A DNA stretch of 12,255 nt from UBA685 sp049890115 (GTDB lineage: Bacteria; Pseudomonadota; Alphaproteobacteria; Puniceispirillales; Puniceispirillaceae). The stretch covers positions 1 through 12,255 of the forward strand of contig JBMHCC010000041.1 of the NCBI GenBank assembly GCA_049890115.1, in the 5' to 3' direction. The position numbers and the translations under genes are program-made. Position 1 is the stretch's first letter; every line of letters begins with the position of its first letter. Below, piece after piece: positions 1 through 8,296 of the stretch. The notes beneath the pieces were generated by a model. It had not been told where the DNA came from and did no database searches. It saw only the letters and a program-made list of their open reading frames with translations.

Positions 1-8
1 ATTTATTT

Positions 9-1046
9 TTAAGCCTGTAAGATTGCGTTAATCGCTTTGACATCAATGTGATCATGCTCTGCAATCACAACCAGCCTGCCCTGTCGCGCCTCTGCATCCT
101 GCCACATTTTATCAAATTGCGTGCGAATTCGTGACCCAACAGCCTGAACCAATAAACGCATTGGCTTTCCCTTGACAGCAGCATAGCCTTTCACACGCAA
201 AATATGCTGTTCTTTTGCCAAAATTTCAATTTTTGACACTAGCTCATCAGCATCATTAATTTCGTCAATGTCAAAGATGGCACTATCAAAATCTTCATGA
301 TCATGCTCTGGCACATTATCATGATGTGATGGGCGTGCTGCAATATCATCTTCCGCAGCTGAACCAAGGCCTAGGACAAGACGCGGATCGATTTTGCCAT
401 CAACAATCTCAATCACTGGCAGCTCACGCGGGGCAGTCTTTTGAATAACGTCTTTTGCTTGTTGTTTTTCAGCATCATCTGCCAAATCAGATTTGGTTAG
501 CAGGATCAAATCAGCACATGCCACCTGATCTTCAAATACCTCAGATAATGGCGTCTCATGATCAAGCGAATCATCAGCAAGACGCTGTGCTTCAACGGCT
601 TCAAGATTAGGGGCAAATTGGCCAGATGCCACAGCCTCAGCATCTGCTAAAGCAATCACCCCATCAACTGTGATACGAGAGCGAATATCTGGCCAATCAA
701 ACGCTTTCAGCAACGGCTTTGGCAATGCCAAGCCAGATGTCTCAATCAAAATATGGTCTGGCTGCGGCTCTAGCGCCATGAGTTGTTCAATCGTCGGGAT
801 AAAATCATCAGCAACTGTGCAGCAAATACAGCCATTAGCCAGTTCCATGATATTTTCCTCAGGGCAATTTGGAATAGCACAGCTTTTCAAAATTTCACCA
901 TCAACGCCAACATCGCCAAATTCATTTACAATAACCGCCAATCTTTTATTTTGCGGGTTTTGCATAAGCTGTGAAATGAGAGTTGTTTTTCCAGCTCCTA
1001 AGAACCCTGTGATGATTGTCACTGGCACTTTTGTGATATCTTGCAT
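9..1046 (-). CDS. cobW: CobW, G3E-family GTPase of cobalamin synthesis
   Basis: This is a 345-residue G3E P-loop GTPase that is thought to supply or insert the metal, presumably Co(II), for the aerobic cobaltochelatase. Visible motifs are the P-loop GFLGAGKTT (residues 14-22), NEFGDVGVDG (41-50), the metal-binding GCICC (72-76) and the guanine-specificity motif TKSD (185-188). A His/Asp/Glu-rich stretch (about 241-254, with H242, H243, H249 and H251) precedes the C-terminal CobW domain. Two further cysteines (C56, C61) lie just before the CxCC motif. The ATG at 1046 has a GAGGA ribosome site about 5 nt upstream, and TAA at 9-11 ends the gene. It is transcribed divergently from cobO across 284 bp. 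Related G3E proteins (zinc chaperones such as YeiR/ZigA) share these motifs; the choice of CobW rests on length and the adjacent cob genes. Confidence 0.93.
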   Translation of the reverse strand: MQDITKVPVTIITGFLGAGKTTLISQLMQNPQNKRLAVIVNEFGDVGVDGEILKSCAIPNCPEENIMELANGCICCTVADDFIPTIEQLMALEPQPDHILIETSGLALPKPLLKAFDWPDIRSRITVDGVIALADAEAVASGQFAPNLEAVEAQRLADDSLDHETPLSEVFEDQVACADLILLTKSDLADDAEKQQAKDVIQKTAPRELPVIEIVDGKIDPRLVLGLGSAAEDDIAARPSHHDNVPEHDHEDFDSAIFDIDEINDADELVSKIEILAKEQHILRVKGYAAVKGKPMRLLVQAVGSRIRTQFDKMWQDAEARQGRLVVIAEHDHIDVKAINAILQA

Positions 1047-1330
1047 TTTTTCCTCGAATAGCTGCGAGCTTTGAAATAATTTGATAGCGCTTTTTAGCCA
1101 AATAGACCGCCAAAAGGTAATAATAAAATCATCACATTTAAAACAGGTCTTACCTGCGCTTTTATAGTTTATAAGTTAGCGTAGAATTCATAGTAACCAC
1201 TACCCAGAATACGACTTTAATTTTTTAGTTGTGTATCACAAGCATCTGTTATGTGGTAGTGTCCTTGCCTTGTATTATGACACAGCTAAATCAGTAATCA
1301 GCGAGACATATCAATAAAGGAAATCGCATC
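1047..1330. promoter_or_regulatory. Divergent cobW/cobO promoter region
   Basis: These 284 bp separate two divergent cob genes and must hold both promoters. An AT-rich candidate -10, TATTAT at 1273-1278, faces cobO but lacks a good -35 at the right distance. A short inverted repeat, CAGGT-ctt-ACCTG (1144-1156), lies near the middle and could be an operator or a weak hairpin. None of the conserved cobalamin-riboswitch boxes are present, so these genes do not seem to be under the switch found at 8423. No coding sequence is seen. Confidence 0.5.
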
Positions 1331-1969
1331 ATGAATACCAAAGATAACACATCACAAGATGATGAAGCACGTAATGATGCCCATAATCAGAAAATGCGGA
1401 AAATTAAGGCTGCCCGCGATAAGTTGATGGCTACAAAAACCGAAGAAAAAGGTCTGATCATCGTTCATACAGGCGCTGGTAAAGGCAAATCATCGTCTGG
1501 ATTCGGTATGATTATGAGATGTATTGCCCATCAGATGCCTTGCGCTGTTGTGCAATTTATCAAAGGCACCTGGCGTACTGGCGAACGTGATTTTCTAGAG
1601 CAACGTTTCAGTGATGAATGTATTTTTGTTGTATCAGGTGAAGGCTTCACATGGGAAACGCAAGATAGAAGCCGTGATATCGCTGCTGCCCAAGCTGGTT
1701 GGGAAAAGGCCAAAGAGCTAATCCGAAACCCCAATATTCAATTTGTCTTGCTTGATGAAATCAACATTGCATTACGCTATGACTATCTTGATATTGATGA
1801 GGTTGTGAATTTTCTATTAACTGAAAAACCGCCAATGACTCATGTTATATTAACGGGGCGCAATGCCAAGGATGAACTGATTGAAGCAGCTGATATGGTA
1901 ACAGAAATGTCACTCATAAAACATCCTTTCCGTGATGGTATCAAAGCCCAAAAAGGTGTTGAGTTTTAG
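1331..1969 (+). CDS. cobO: Corrinoid adenosyltransferase (CobO/BtuR family)
   Basis: This 212-residue cytoplasmic enzyme transfers the 5'-deoxyadenosyl group of ATP to the cobalt of cob(I)yrinic acid a,c-diamide and related corrinoids. The family hallmark is a modified P-loop, HTGAGKGKSSS (residues 46-56). The ligand-binding centre LLDEINIALRYDYLD and the C-terminal HPFRDGIKAQKGVEF are typical of CobO/CobA(BtuR). The first 40 residues are a charged, probably flexible N-terminal extension common in CobO proteins. The ATG at 1331 follows an AAAGGA ribosome site (1316-1321). cobQ begins 16 nt after the stop, so the two are probably cotranscribed, which matches their consecutive steps. Confidence 0.96.
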   Translation: MNTKDNTSQDDEARNDAHNQKMRKIKAARDKLMATKTEEKGLIIVHTGAGKGKSSSGFGMIMRCIAHQMPCAVVQFIKGTWRTGERDFLEQRFSDECIFVVSGEGFTWETQDRSRDIAAAQAGWEKAKELIRNPNIQFVLLDEINIALRYDYLDIDEVVNFLLTEKPPMTHVILTGRNAKDELIEAADMVTEMSLIKHPFRDGIKAQKGVEF

Positions 1970-1985
1970 GGTTAGGGTCTAATCA

Positions 1986-3431
1986 ATGCCAGCCATTATG
2001 TTACAAGGCACCGGCTCTAATGTCGGCAAATCAATTTTAGTTGCTGGTCTATGCCGTGCTGCCTTTCATCGTGGGATATCAGTGGCACCTTTCAAGCCGC
2101 AAAATATGTCAAATAATGCAGCTGTTACCGAAGATAACGGCGAGATTGGAAGAGCGCAGGCATTGCAAGCACGCGCATCAGGACTGATGCCTCACACTGA
2201 TATGAATCCGATATTGCTGAAACCTGAAACTGAGACAGGGGCGCAGCTTATCATCCAAGGCAAGCGTCACAGCTCTTATAAAGCGCGTGATTATGCTGGT
2301 GTTAAAGCACAGCTTATGGAACCTGTACTGGCAAGCTTTAACCGCCTAAAGTCGGATTACGAACTTGTCATCGTTGAAGGTGCTGGCAGCCCTGCTGAAA
2401 TCAATTTGCGCCAGAATGATATTGCCAATATGGGTTTCGCCATTGCAGCAGATGTGCCTGTCATCTTAGTTGGCGATATTGACAGAGGCGGCATCATCGC
2501 ACAGCTGGTTGGAACAGATACCGTGCTTGATGATACTGATCGCAACATGATAGCTGGATTTATTGTGAATAAATTTCGCGGTGATGTCTCTTTATTTGAT
2601 GATGGCTATGATATCATCAAACAGCGCACAGGCTGGCCAGGAATTGGTGTGCTGCCCTATTTTAATGATGCGTGGCGTCTGCCAGCTGAAGATGCGCAAG
2701 ATATCACCTCACAAAGTGGCAATGGCAGCTATAAAATCGCCTGTTTATGCCTATCGCGCATGGCGAATTTTGATGATTTAGACCCGTTATCACAAGAAGC
2801 AGAAATTGAACTTGTGATGGTGAAAGCTGGTCAGACAATCCCAGCTGATACAGATCTTGTGTTGCTGCCAGGCTCTAAATCAACAAGAGGTGACCTTGAT
2901 TTTCTGCGGGCACAGGGCTGGGACATCGATTTAAAAGCGCATCACCGCCGTGGTGGCCGTATCATTGGTATTTGCGGTGGTTATCAGATGCTTGGCAAAA
3001 CCATTTCAGACCCTGAAGGCTTAGAAGGACCTGCTGGCATCACAGAAGGGTTAGGTTTTTTGAATGTGGATACCCTGATGAAATCTGACAAAACTGTCAG
3101 AACGGTAACGGCATTGCATTGTGCTACTGGACTTGAAGTTGCTGGTTATGAAATTCATCTTGGCACAACAAGTGGTGATGATTGCAACAGACCTTTTGCG
3201 ATGATTGCAGGGCGTGCTGATGGGGCTTGCTCTGCTGATGGGCGCGTTCAGGGCAGCTATATTCATGGCTTATTTACCCAAGATATATTTCGCCGCGCCT
3301 ATCTTGATAGCCTTGGCCTATCTGTTACAGACACATCCTATGATTCTGCTATAGAGAACACCTTAGATAAGCTGGCAGAGCATATTGAAGCGCATCTTGA
3401 TTTTGATAAACTATTACAGATAGCTCGCTAG
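1986..3431 (+). CDS. cobQ: Cobyric acid synthase, glutamine-hydrolysing
   Basis: This 481-residue enzyme amidates side chains b, d, e and g of adenosylcobyrinic acid a,c-diamide, using glutamine and ATP, to give adenosylcobyric acid. The N-terminal dethiobiotin-synthetase-like ATPase domain starts with LQGTGSNVGKS and contains the family motif FKPQNMSNNAAV. The C-terminal class I amidotransferase domain has the nucleophile in GICGGYQML (C330) and the catalytic histidine in GSYIHGLF (H427). Full length is normal for the family. Only a weak ribosome site (AGGG, 1973-1976) precedes the start, so coupling to cobO is likely. The stop (3429-3431) overlaps the stop of the convergent cobC gene, with no room for a terminator between them. 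Confidence 0.97.
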   Translation: MPAIMLQGTGSNVGKSILVAGLCRAAFHRGISVAPFKPQNMSNNAAVTEDNGEIGRAQALQARASGLMPHTDMNPILLKPETETGAQLIIQGKRHSSYKARDYAGVKAQLMEPVLASFNRLKSDYELVIVEGAGSPAEINLRQNDIANMGFAIAADVPVILVGDIDRGGIIAQLVGTDTVLDDTDRNMIAGFIVNKFRGDVSLFDDGYDIIKQRTGWPGIGVLPYFNDAWRLPAEDAQDITSQSGNGSYKIACLCLSRMANFDDLDPLSQEAEIELVMVKAGQTIPADTDLVLLPGSKSTRGDLDFLRAQGWDIDLKAHHRRGGRIIGICGGYQMLGKTISDPEGLEGPAGITEGLGFLNVDTLMKSDKTVRTVTALHCATGLEVAGYEIHLGTTSGDDCNRPFAMIAGRADGACSADGRVQGSYIHGLFTQDIFRRAYLDSLGLSVTDTSYDSAIENTLDKLAEHIEAHLDFDKLLQIAR

Positions 3432-4405
3432 GGTTTTAAGGCCTCTTTTACCCGCTCAAAGTCATTATCTTGCGGAAGACCAAGCCTTACCCATCTCTTA
3501 TTATAGCTGAAAATACGGCTCCAGATATGATGTTTGGCAAGCTGGTTTTGCAATGCGCCAGCATCATTTGTTTCATAAAGACGAAACAAATAAGTGCCAC
3601 CAATTAGCTTTGGCCCTGCTGATATCACAATATCATCTAATTGCCTTGCATCCTGCTCAAGCTTTGCCATCATCGCATTACGCCACGTCCTATCATTTAG
3701 GGCTGCCAGGCCAAGTGATAAAGCAGGACCAGAAACTGACCATTTGCCTGCATGATTTGCAAAAGACTGAAGATAATCATCTGCCCCAAAGACAAAGCCA
3801 AGCCGCACACCAGCAAGGCCATAAAATTTGCCAAAAGAGCGCAGAATAATAATATTACCTGCCTGTTTCTCCAGATGCGGCAAAACCGATAGCGCAGGAT
3901 ATGGGTCACAAAAACTTTCATCAATTACTAAGGTGGTTACCTGACCAGCCAATGCCAGTAATTCGGTTGGTGAAAAGCATCTGCCATCTGGGTTATTTGG
4001 GTTCACAATAACAGCGCAATCAGCCCCCTTCATATCCTCTAGCTTATGGCAATGGGTTACCTGCCATCCATGACGGCGTAACTGTGCTTCATGCTCATTA
4101 TAGGTGGGATGAAAAATAGCAGCCTTTTGAGACCCTTGCGGAATAATGGCAGGATAAATTTGAATCGCTTGCTGTGCCCCTGCCAAAGGCACACAGCCAA
4201 TGCGCGTATCATAGGCATCTTGTGCTGCTTGTTGTACATCATGCCATAATGCCTGATCTGGCAAATCAGACCATAGATGAGATGCTATCTCACCAACAGG
4301 ATAGGCATTTGGATTAATACCTGTTGATAAATCAAGCCAGCTCTGGCGTTCGCCACCATAATGAGAGATGGCTCTATCTAAATCACCGCCATGTTCACGC
4401 ATCAT
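3428..4405 (-). CDS. cobC: Threonine-phosphate decarboxylase-like PLP enzyme
   Basis: This fold-type I PLP enzyme of about 325 residues belongs to the CobC (Pseudomonas naming)/CobD (Salmonella naming) family. It decarboxylates L-threonine O-3-phosphate to (R)-1-aminopropan-2-ol phosphate, the linker that CbiB attaches to cobyric acid. Visible features are LDLSTGINP near the N-terminus, VNPNNPDG (residues 135-141), the VIDESF strand (D162) and the PLP-lysine segment SFGKFYGLAGVRLGF (K193). Four start codons are possible: GTG 4414, ATG 4411, ATG 4405 and ATG 4402. I chose 4405 because AGGG (4414-4417) lies 8 nt upstream and family members begin just before the HGG motif. It is the last gene of a minus-strand operon with cbiB. 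Confidence 0.93.
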   Translation of the reverse strand: MMREHGGDLDRAISHYGGERQSWLDLSTGINPNAYPVGEIASHLWSDLPDQALWHDVQQAAQDAYDTRIGCVPLAGAQQAIQIYPAIIPQGSQKAAIFHPTYNEHEAQLRRHGWQVTHCHKLEDMKGADCAVIVNPNNPDGRCFSPTELLALAGQVTTLVIDESFCDPYPALSVLPHLEKQAGNIIILRSFGKFYGLAGVRLGFVFGADDYLQSFANHAGKWSVSGPALSLGLAALNDRTWRNAMMAKLEQDARQLDDIVISAGPKLIGGTYLFRLYETNDAGALQNQLAKHHIWSRIFSYNKRWVRLGLPQDNDFERVKEALKP

Positions 4406-4410
4406 ACTCA

Positions 4411-5373
4411 TCACCCTATATCATATAGCAGGCCAATAAGGATCGCTGCCATAGCCATAGCCATCAGCCAATTTAGCACCACATCATAGATACCTATCGC
4501 TGTGAAGATATCCTGTCCATTAGGCTTATCACCTTCTTCATGGAGCCAGGCATCTTGACTAGGCACCCCGTCATAAATGCGTGGCCCAGATAAGCTGACA
4601 TTGAGTGATGCGGCAAGTGCTGATTCTGGCCAACCAGCATTGGGAGATCTGTGTTTTGTGGCATCACGCATCACAATTTTCAAAACATAAAATGGGCGCT
4701 TTGAGGCGATAACATACAAAAATGCTGTTAACCTTGCTGGCATATAATTCACCACATCATCAAGACGAGCCGCACACCAACCAAAGGCTTCATATTTCTC
4801 ATTACGATAACCTATCATGGAATCCATTGTGTTAATCGCTTTATATAAAATGATGCCAGGCAAACCGAATAACGCCCCCCAAAATAGCGGTGCGATAATA
4901 CCATCTGAGGTATTCTCTGCCAGACTTTCAAGGCTAGCTCTTGCAATGCCTGTTTCATCAAGCTGTGATGCATTACGACCCACAATCATTGCCACAGATT
5001 GCCGCGCTTTATCACAATCATTTTGTACAAGCGGATCTGCCACCTGCTTGACATGATCTTTCAGTGATTTTGCAGCAATAAAGGGCCATGCCAAAAGCGC
5101 CATTACGATAATTTCAGTATATCCTGACAATGCGAAAACCTCTGGGATCATCGCAACAGCAAGAGAAAAGAGGCCAATAATGATAACTGTCACAACGCCT
5201 AGTAATCGCCTTGCTAAAGATGAGAAACGCACCTGATTTAGATGCCTATCATGCCAGCTTATCAGCTGGCCTATCGCAACAACAGGATGTGAGATACGCC
5301 TGAAAAGCCAGTCAGGCCAACCAATAAGACGATCAATGGCCAAAGCCAAAACTAAACTTATGATGATCGTCAT
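4411..5373 (-). CDS. cbiB: Adenosylcobinamide-phosphate synthase (CbiB/CobD)
   Basis: This 320-residue integral membrane protein joins the aminopropanol(-phosphate) linker to adenosylcobyric acid. The diagnostic block SLAENTSDGIIAPLFWG is followed by NTMDSMIGYRNEKYEAFGW and ARLDDVVNYMPARL, all hallmark CbiB segments. Hydrophobic segments occur at the N-terminus, at about residues 55-95, in the middle and at the C-terminus. The ATG at 5373 overlaps the upstream phosphatase stop by 4 nt (ATGA) and has no clear ribosome site, so translation is probably coupled. Its own TGA (4411-4413) touches the start region of cobC. It is called cobD in Pseudomonas nomenclature, which clashes with the Salmonella name for the decarboxylase. 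Confidence 0.95.
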   Translation of the reverse strand: MTIIISLVLALAIDRLIGWPDWLFRRISHPVVAIGQLISWHDRHLNQVRFSSLARRLLGVVTVIIIGLFSLAVAMIPEVFALSGYTEIIVMALLAWPFIAAKSLKDHVKQVADPLVQNDCDKARQSVAMIVGRNASQLDETGIARASLESLAENTSDGIIAPLFWGALFGLPGIILYKAINTMDSMIGYRNEKYEAFGWCAARLDDVVNYMPARLTAFLYVIASKRPFYVLKIVMRDATKHRSPNAGWPESALAASLNVSLSGPRIYDGVPSQDAWLHEEGDKPNGQDIFTAIGIYDVVLNWLMAMAMAAILIGLLYDIG

Positions 5374-5963
5374 AATGTGGGCACTTGGTTAACTGAGATA
5401 ACTGAAAAACCATTATCGCCTAGATAGCGCAATTTCGTAACAGATAATGTATCAATCTCGCATTTCAAAGCCGCTGGCATATTGTGAAAGGCAAGTGCTA
5501 ATGCTGCGCGAATGACGCCAGCATGAACGAAAAATGTTAGGCTATCAGACTGGCTATTCTCACATAATTGGCGAAGCAGCGGATGAACACGTTGACAAAG
5601 CTCATAAAAACTCTCGCCATGTGGTGGTGCAAATTTGACCAATTCATCATCAGTCATAACGCCGACATCTGGCAAGCTGTCAAAGGCCAAACCGTCCCAA
5701 TCACCAAAAGATTGCTCCCATAATGCGTCATTATCATAATGCGCTTGTTGAGCTGAAAGAATAGATAGGCAGGTTTTTTGACAACGCTTTGCAGGGCTGC
5801 AAAACACAGTGCCAACAGGTTCAATGAGACGACGCAGATTGGCGCATAACGCACTATCAATAGTATCAATATCAGTATCTGTTCGGCCATAAAGATAGCC
5901 GGCAGGCACGCTCGGCGCATGTCTTATCAGATTGAGAATGATAGGCGTAGTCTTTGACGACAT
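5370..5963 (-). CDS. Histidine phosphatase, probable alpha-ribazole phosphatase
   Basis: This is a 197-residue histidine (phosphoglycerate-mutase-like) phosphatase. The phosphorylated histidine lies in NLIRHAPS close to the N-terminus. CSPAKRCQKT, EQSFGDWDG and the second catalytic histidine in FFVHAGVIRAAL follow in the normal order. In B12 clusters such enzymes dephosphorylate alpha-ribazole 5'-phosphate or adenosylcobalamin 5'-phosphate (Salmonella CobC). The frame stays open to an ATG at 6011, but that start would overlap cobU on the other strand. The ATG at 5963 places the RHA motif at the usual distance from the N-terminus and leaves a short divergent promoter gap. It is the first gene of a three-gene operon with cbiB and cobC. 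The exact substrate is inferred from context. Confidence 0.88.
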   Translation of the reverse strand: MSSKTTPIILNLIRHAPSVPAGYLYGRTDTDIDTIDSALCANLRRLIEPVGTVFCSPAKRCQKTCLSILSAQQAHYDNDALWEQSFGDWDGLAFDSLPDVGVMTDDELVKFAPPHGESFYELCQRVHPLLRQLCENSQSDSLTFFVHAGVIRAALALAFHNMPAALKCEIDTLSVTKLRYLGDNGFSVISVNQVPTL

Positions 5964-6009
5964 CAAAAATGATTTCCCTTTTGTTAGTCTTTCAGTTACC
6001 AGAATAGCC
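5964..6009. promoter_or_regulatory. Short divergent promoter gap, phosphatase/cobU
   Basis: Only 46 bp separate the chosen starts of the minus-strand phosphatase operon and the plus-strand cobU-cobT-cobS operon. If both starts are right, two promoters overlap here or lie within the opposite coding regions. The stretch is AT-rich, with TTGTTAG-like sequence, but I see no convincing -35/-10 pair or operator, and no strong ribosome site for either gene. Confidence 0.4.
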
Positions 6010-6546
6010 ATGTCTTATTCGCTATTAGTAACTGGTGGTGCTCGTTCTGGAAAGAGCCGATTTGCTGAAGAGCGCGCTCTTAGCATGGGTGCGCGCCTTG
6101 TTTATATTGCCACAGCACAAGCCTTTGATGATGAAATGACAAAACGCATCAAAGAGCATCAAGATAGAAGAGGGCCTGAATGGCACACTGTGAATGCGCC
6201 GCTTCATCTAGCAGAGGCAATCACAGAAACAGATGGTCTTGGGCCATGTTTGGTTGATTGCCTGACCTTATGGCTTACCAATCTTATCTTTGCTGAAAGT
6301 GATATTAAAACAGCCACTAATGCGGTTATCCAAACCATGAAATCACGCCGTGACCCCCTTATCTTTGTGACTAATGAAGTAGGCGGCGGCATTGTGCCTG
6401 AAAATAAGCTTGCGCGGCGGTTTCGAGATGAGGCAGGTCGGCTTAATCAAATAGTTGCCGAAGAAGTTGATGAAGTTTATGTCTGCATATCTGGCATGCC
6501 ATTGCAGCTAAAAGGGTCAAATCATAAAGGATTTAGTGATGAATAA
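6010..6546 (+). CDS. cobU: Adenosylcobinamide kinase/guanylyltransferase (CobU/CobP)
   Basis: This 178-residue bifunctional enzyme phosphorylates adenosylcobinamide and then transfers GMP from GTP to form adenosylcobinamide-GDP. The P-loop GGARSGKS (residues 9-16) is preceded by SLLVTG. VDCLTLWLTNL and VTNEVGGGIVPENKLARRF are the characteristic central segments, and RLNQIVAEEVDEVYVCISG precedes the C-terminus. The frame extends upstream to an ATG at 5932, but the family begins 5-8 residues before the P-loop strand, which fits the ATG at 6010. No strong ribosome site is seen. The end overlaps the start of cobT by 8 nt, so the cobU, cobT and cobS reading frames overlap in series. It is named cobP in Pseudomonas. 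Confidence 0.95.
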   Translation: MSYSLLVTGGARSGKSRFAEERALSMGARLVYIATAQAFDDEMTKRIKEHQDRRGPEWHTVNAPLHLAEAITETDGLGPCLVDCLTLWLTNLIFAESDIKTATNAVIQTMKSRRDPLIFVTNEVGGGIVPENKLARRFRDEAGRLNQIVAEEVDEVYVCISGMPLQLKGSNHKGFSDE

Positions 6547-7543
6547 AATTCACAATTTTGATGACGTTACAGAATTTCTGCAAACTATGCCTGTGAAGAA
6601 TCAGGCGATTGAGACAGCGGCTATTGCGCATCAAAATAATTTGACAAAACCACCTGGTTCGCTTGGCAAATTAGAAGAATTAGCTGTATTTCTGGCAAGC
6701 TGGCAAGGCGCTGAAAAGCCAAAATTAGATAATGCTCAAGCTATTATCTTTGCTGGTAATCATGGCATTTGTGCGCAAGGCGTAAACCCATTTCCGCAAG
6801 ACGTCACTAAGCTGATGGTCGCAAATTTTGAAGCTGGCGGTGCTGCCATGAACCAGCTTTGCGGTGTAAGCGGTGCCGAATTAAAAGTGGTGCCATTAGA
6901 TCTTGATAACCCAACTGCTGATTTCACTGAAACAGAGGCCCTGTCTGAAACAGAGCTTTTTGATGCTATGTCAATCGGCGCGGCTAGCGTTGATACCACT
7001 GCTGATATCATTTTACTTGGTGAAATGGGCATCGGTAATTCAACCATATCATCAGCTCTTGCCGCATCTGTTTTTGGTGGTGAGGTAGCAGGCTGGGTCG
7101 GTGCTGGCACAGGGTCTGATGAGGCTGGCATGGCGCGCAAAGTAGCTGTGATTGAAACCGCACTCTCACAACATGGCAGCAGACAAGACCTATCTGCCTT
7201 GCTTGCATTTGGCGGGCGTGAACAAGCTGCCATTTGTGGCGCTATCCTTGCTGCCAGAGCCGCAAGCATTCCCGTTTTGCTAGATGGCTTTATTTGCACA
7301 GCAGCAGCTGCACCGCTTTATGGCCTATCTCCAGATACTCTTGATCATTGTCTCATCGGGCACAAATCAGTGGAACCAGGTCATCAAAAATTATTGCAAG
7401 AGATGAATAAGACAGCAATTCTAGATCTAGATATGCGCCTTGGTGAAGGCACAGGCGGCGCACTTGCTTTGACTATTTTGCGCGGTGCCATTGCCTGTCA
7501 TAATCAAATGGCGACCTTTGAATCAGCTGGCATTACCTCATAA
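6539..7543 (+). CDS. cobT: Nicotinate-nucleotide:DMB phosphoribosyltransferase
   Basis: This 334-residue enzyme makes alpha-ribazole 5'-phosphate from nicotinate mononucleotide and 5,6-dimethylbenzimidazole, activating the lower ligand of B12. Motifs include the N-terminal TKPPGSLGKLEELA, IIFAGNHGICAQGVNPFPQ and the C-terminal MRLGEGTGGALAL. The glutamate of that last motif (E303) corresponds to the catalytic base known in Salmonella CobT. A GTG at 6536 is also in frame, but the ATG at 6539 has AAAGGA (6526-6531) at 7 nt and is preferred. The start overlaps the end of cobU, and the TAA stop (7541-7543) shares its final A with the ATG of cobS, so translational coupling is likely. This is unrelated to the cobaltochelatase subunit also called CobT. 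Confidence 0.97.
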   Translation: MNKIHNFDDVTEFLQTMPVKNQAIETAAIAHQNNLTKPPGSLGKLEELAVFLASWQGAEKPKLDNAQAIIFAGNHGICAQGVNPFPQDVTKLMVANFEAGGAAMNQLCGVSGAELKVVPLDLDNPTADFTETEALSETELFDAMSIGAASVDTTADIILLGEMGIGNSTISSALAASVFGGEVAGWVGAGTGSDEAGMARKVAVIETALSQHGSRQDLSALLAFGGREQAAICGAILAARAASIPVLLDGFICTAAAAPLYGLSPDTLDHCLIGHKSVEPGHQKLLQEMNKTAILDLDMRLGEGTGGALALTILRGAIACHNQMATFESAGITS

Positions 7544-8295
7544 TGAATTGGGCACGCAAACGCATTACTGAACTGCAACTTGCTTTCATGTTATTAACGC
7601 GTTTGCCAGCTGGTCAATTATCTGGCTCTGTGCCTGATTTAGCAGCTGCTAGATGGGCATTCCCCCTTGTGGGCTGTGTGATAGGCAGCCTGATTGCGCT
7701 TTGCTATATCGGATTAAATCAGGTTGGGTTACCGCCCATCCTAGCTGCTCTTTTGGCCCTTGCGATTGCCATCATTGCCACAGGCGGTCTGCATGAAGAT
7801 GGGCTTGCTGATAGCGCCGATGGCTTTGGTGGCGGACAAGATAAAGAGCAGAAATTAGCTATCATGAAAGATAGCCATATTGGCAGCTATGGTGTGCTTG
7901 CGCTGATTATTTTGATGACAGCACGCATAGCTAGCCTGTCTTATCTGCCAGCTGACCAGATGCTCATTATCTGGTTGATTGGCTGCGCTATTTTCTCTCG
8001 CCTTATCATGGTTGGCTATTTGTGCTTTTTGCCCTCAGCACGTGAAAAAGGTCTTGGCAGCCAAGCATCTGGTAACGCTAGCACTGATTTTATAGTTGCC
8101 ATTATCATCAGCGCGCCGTTTTTGTTGTTTGGTGGCACTATTATGCTTTATTGCATCGTCTTTATGACCATCATTGCGCTGTTTTGGGCCTTATTGGCGA
8201 AGAAGCAAATAGGCGGGCAAACAGGCGATATTTGTGGTGCAGGTCAGATGCTTTGTGAAACAGCTGGCTGGATGGCACTTCTGGCTGTCATTTAG
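7543..8295 (+). CDS. cobS: Adenosylcobinamide-GDP ribazoletransferase (CobS/CobV)
   Basis: This 250-residue polytopic inner-membrane enzyme joins adenosylcobinamide-GDP and alpha-ribazole(-phosphate), the last assembly step of B12. The acidic metal-binding signature GGLHEDGLADSADGFGGG (about residues 83-100) and MKDSHIGSYG are diagnostic. GQTGDICGAGQM lies near the C-terminus, and several hydrophobic helices separate these blocks. The start ATG overlaps the cobT stop by one base (TAATG) with no separate ribosome site, so it depends on translation of cobT. It closes the cobU-cobT-cobS operon; a weak inverted repeat after the stop lacks a T-run. In Pseudomonas it is called cobV. Confidence 0.96.
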   Translation: MNWARKRITELQLAFMLLTRLPAGQLSGSVPDLAAARWAFPLVGCVIGSLIALCYIGLNQVGLPPILAALLALAIAIIATGGLHEDGLADSADGFGGGQDKEQKLAIMKDSHIGSYGVLALIILMTARIASLSYLPADQMLIIWLIGCAIFSRLIMVGYLCFLPSAREKGLGSQASGNASTDFIVAIIISAPFLLFGGTIMLYCIVFMTIIALFWALLAKKQIGGQTGDICGAGQMLCETAGWMALLAVI

Positions 8296-8296
8296 C

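Noticed and set aside
670..1074. 134-codon plus-strand frame across the cobW start
   Set aside because: It covers the P-loop and CxCC coding part of cobW on the other strand and has no ribosome site or recognisable domain.
3553..3849. 98-codon plus-strand frame inside cobC
   Set aside because: It is antisense to the conserved core of the PLP enzyme, and its His/Gln-rich translation looks like a shadow.
5964..6011. Upstream ATG at 6011 for the phosphatase and ATG at 5932 for cobU
   Set aside because: Using either would make the divergent genes overlap at their 5' ends and add residues not seen in these families; the inner starts place the RHA and P-loop motifs correctly.
6760..7299. 179-codon open frame antisense to cobT
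   Set aside because: It lies wholly within cobT, its translation is rich in Ser/Ala/Pro as expected for a codon-bias shadow, and it matches no family I know.
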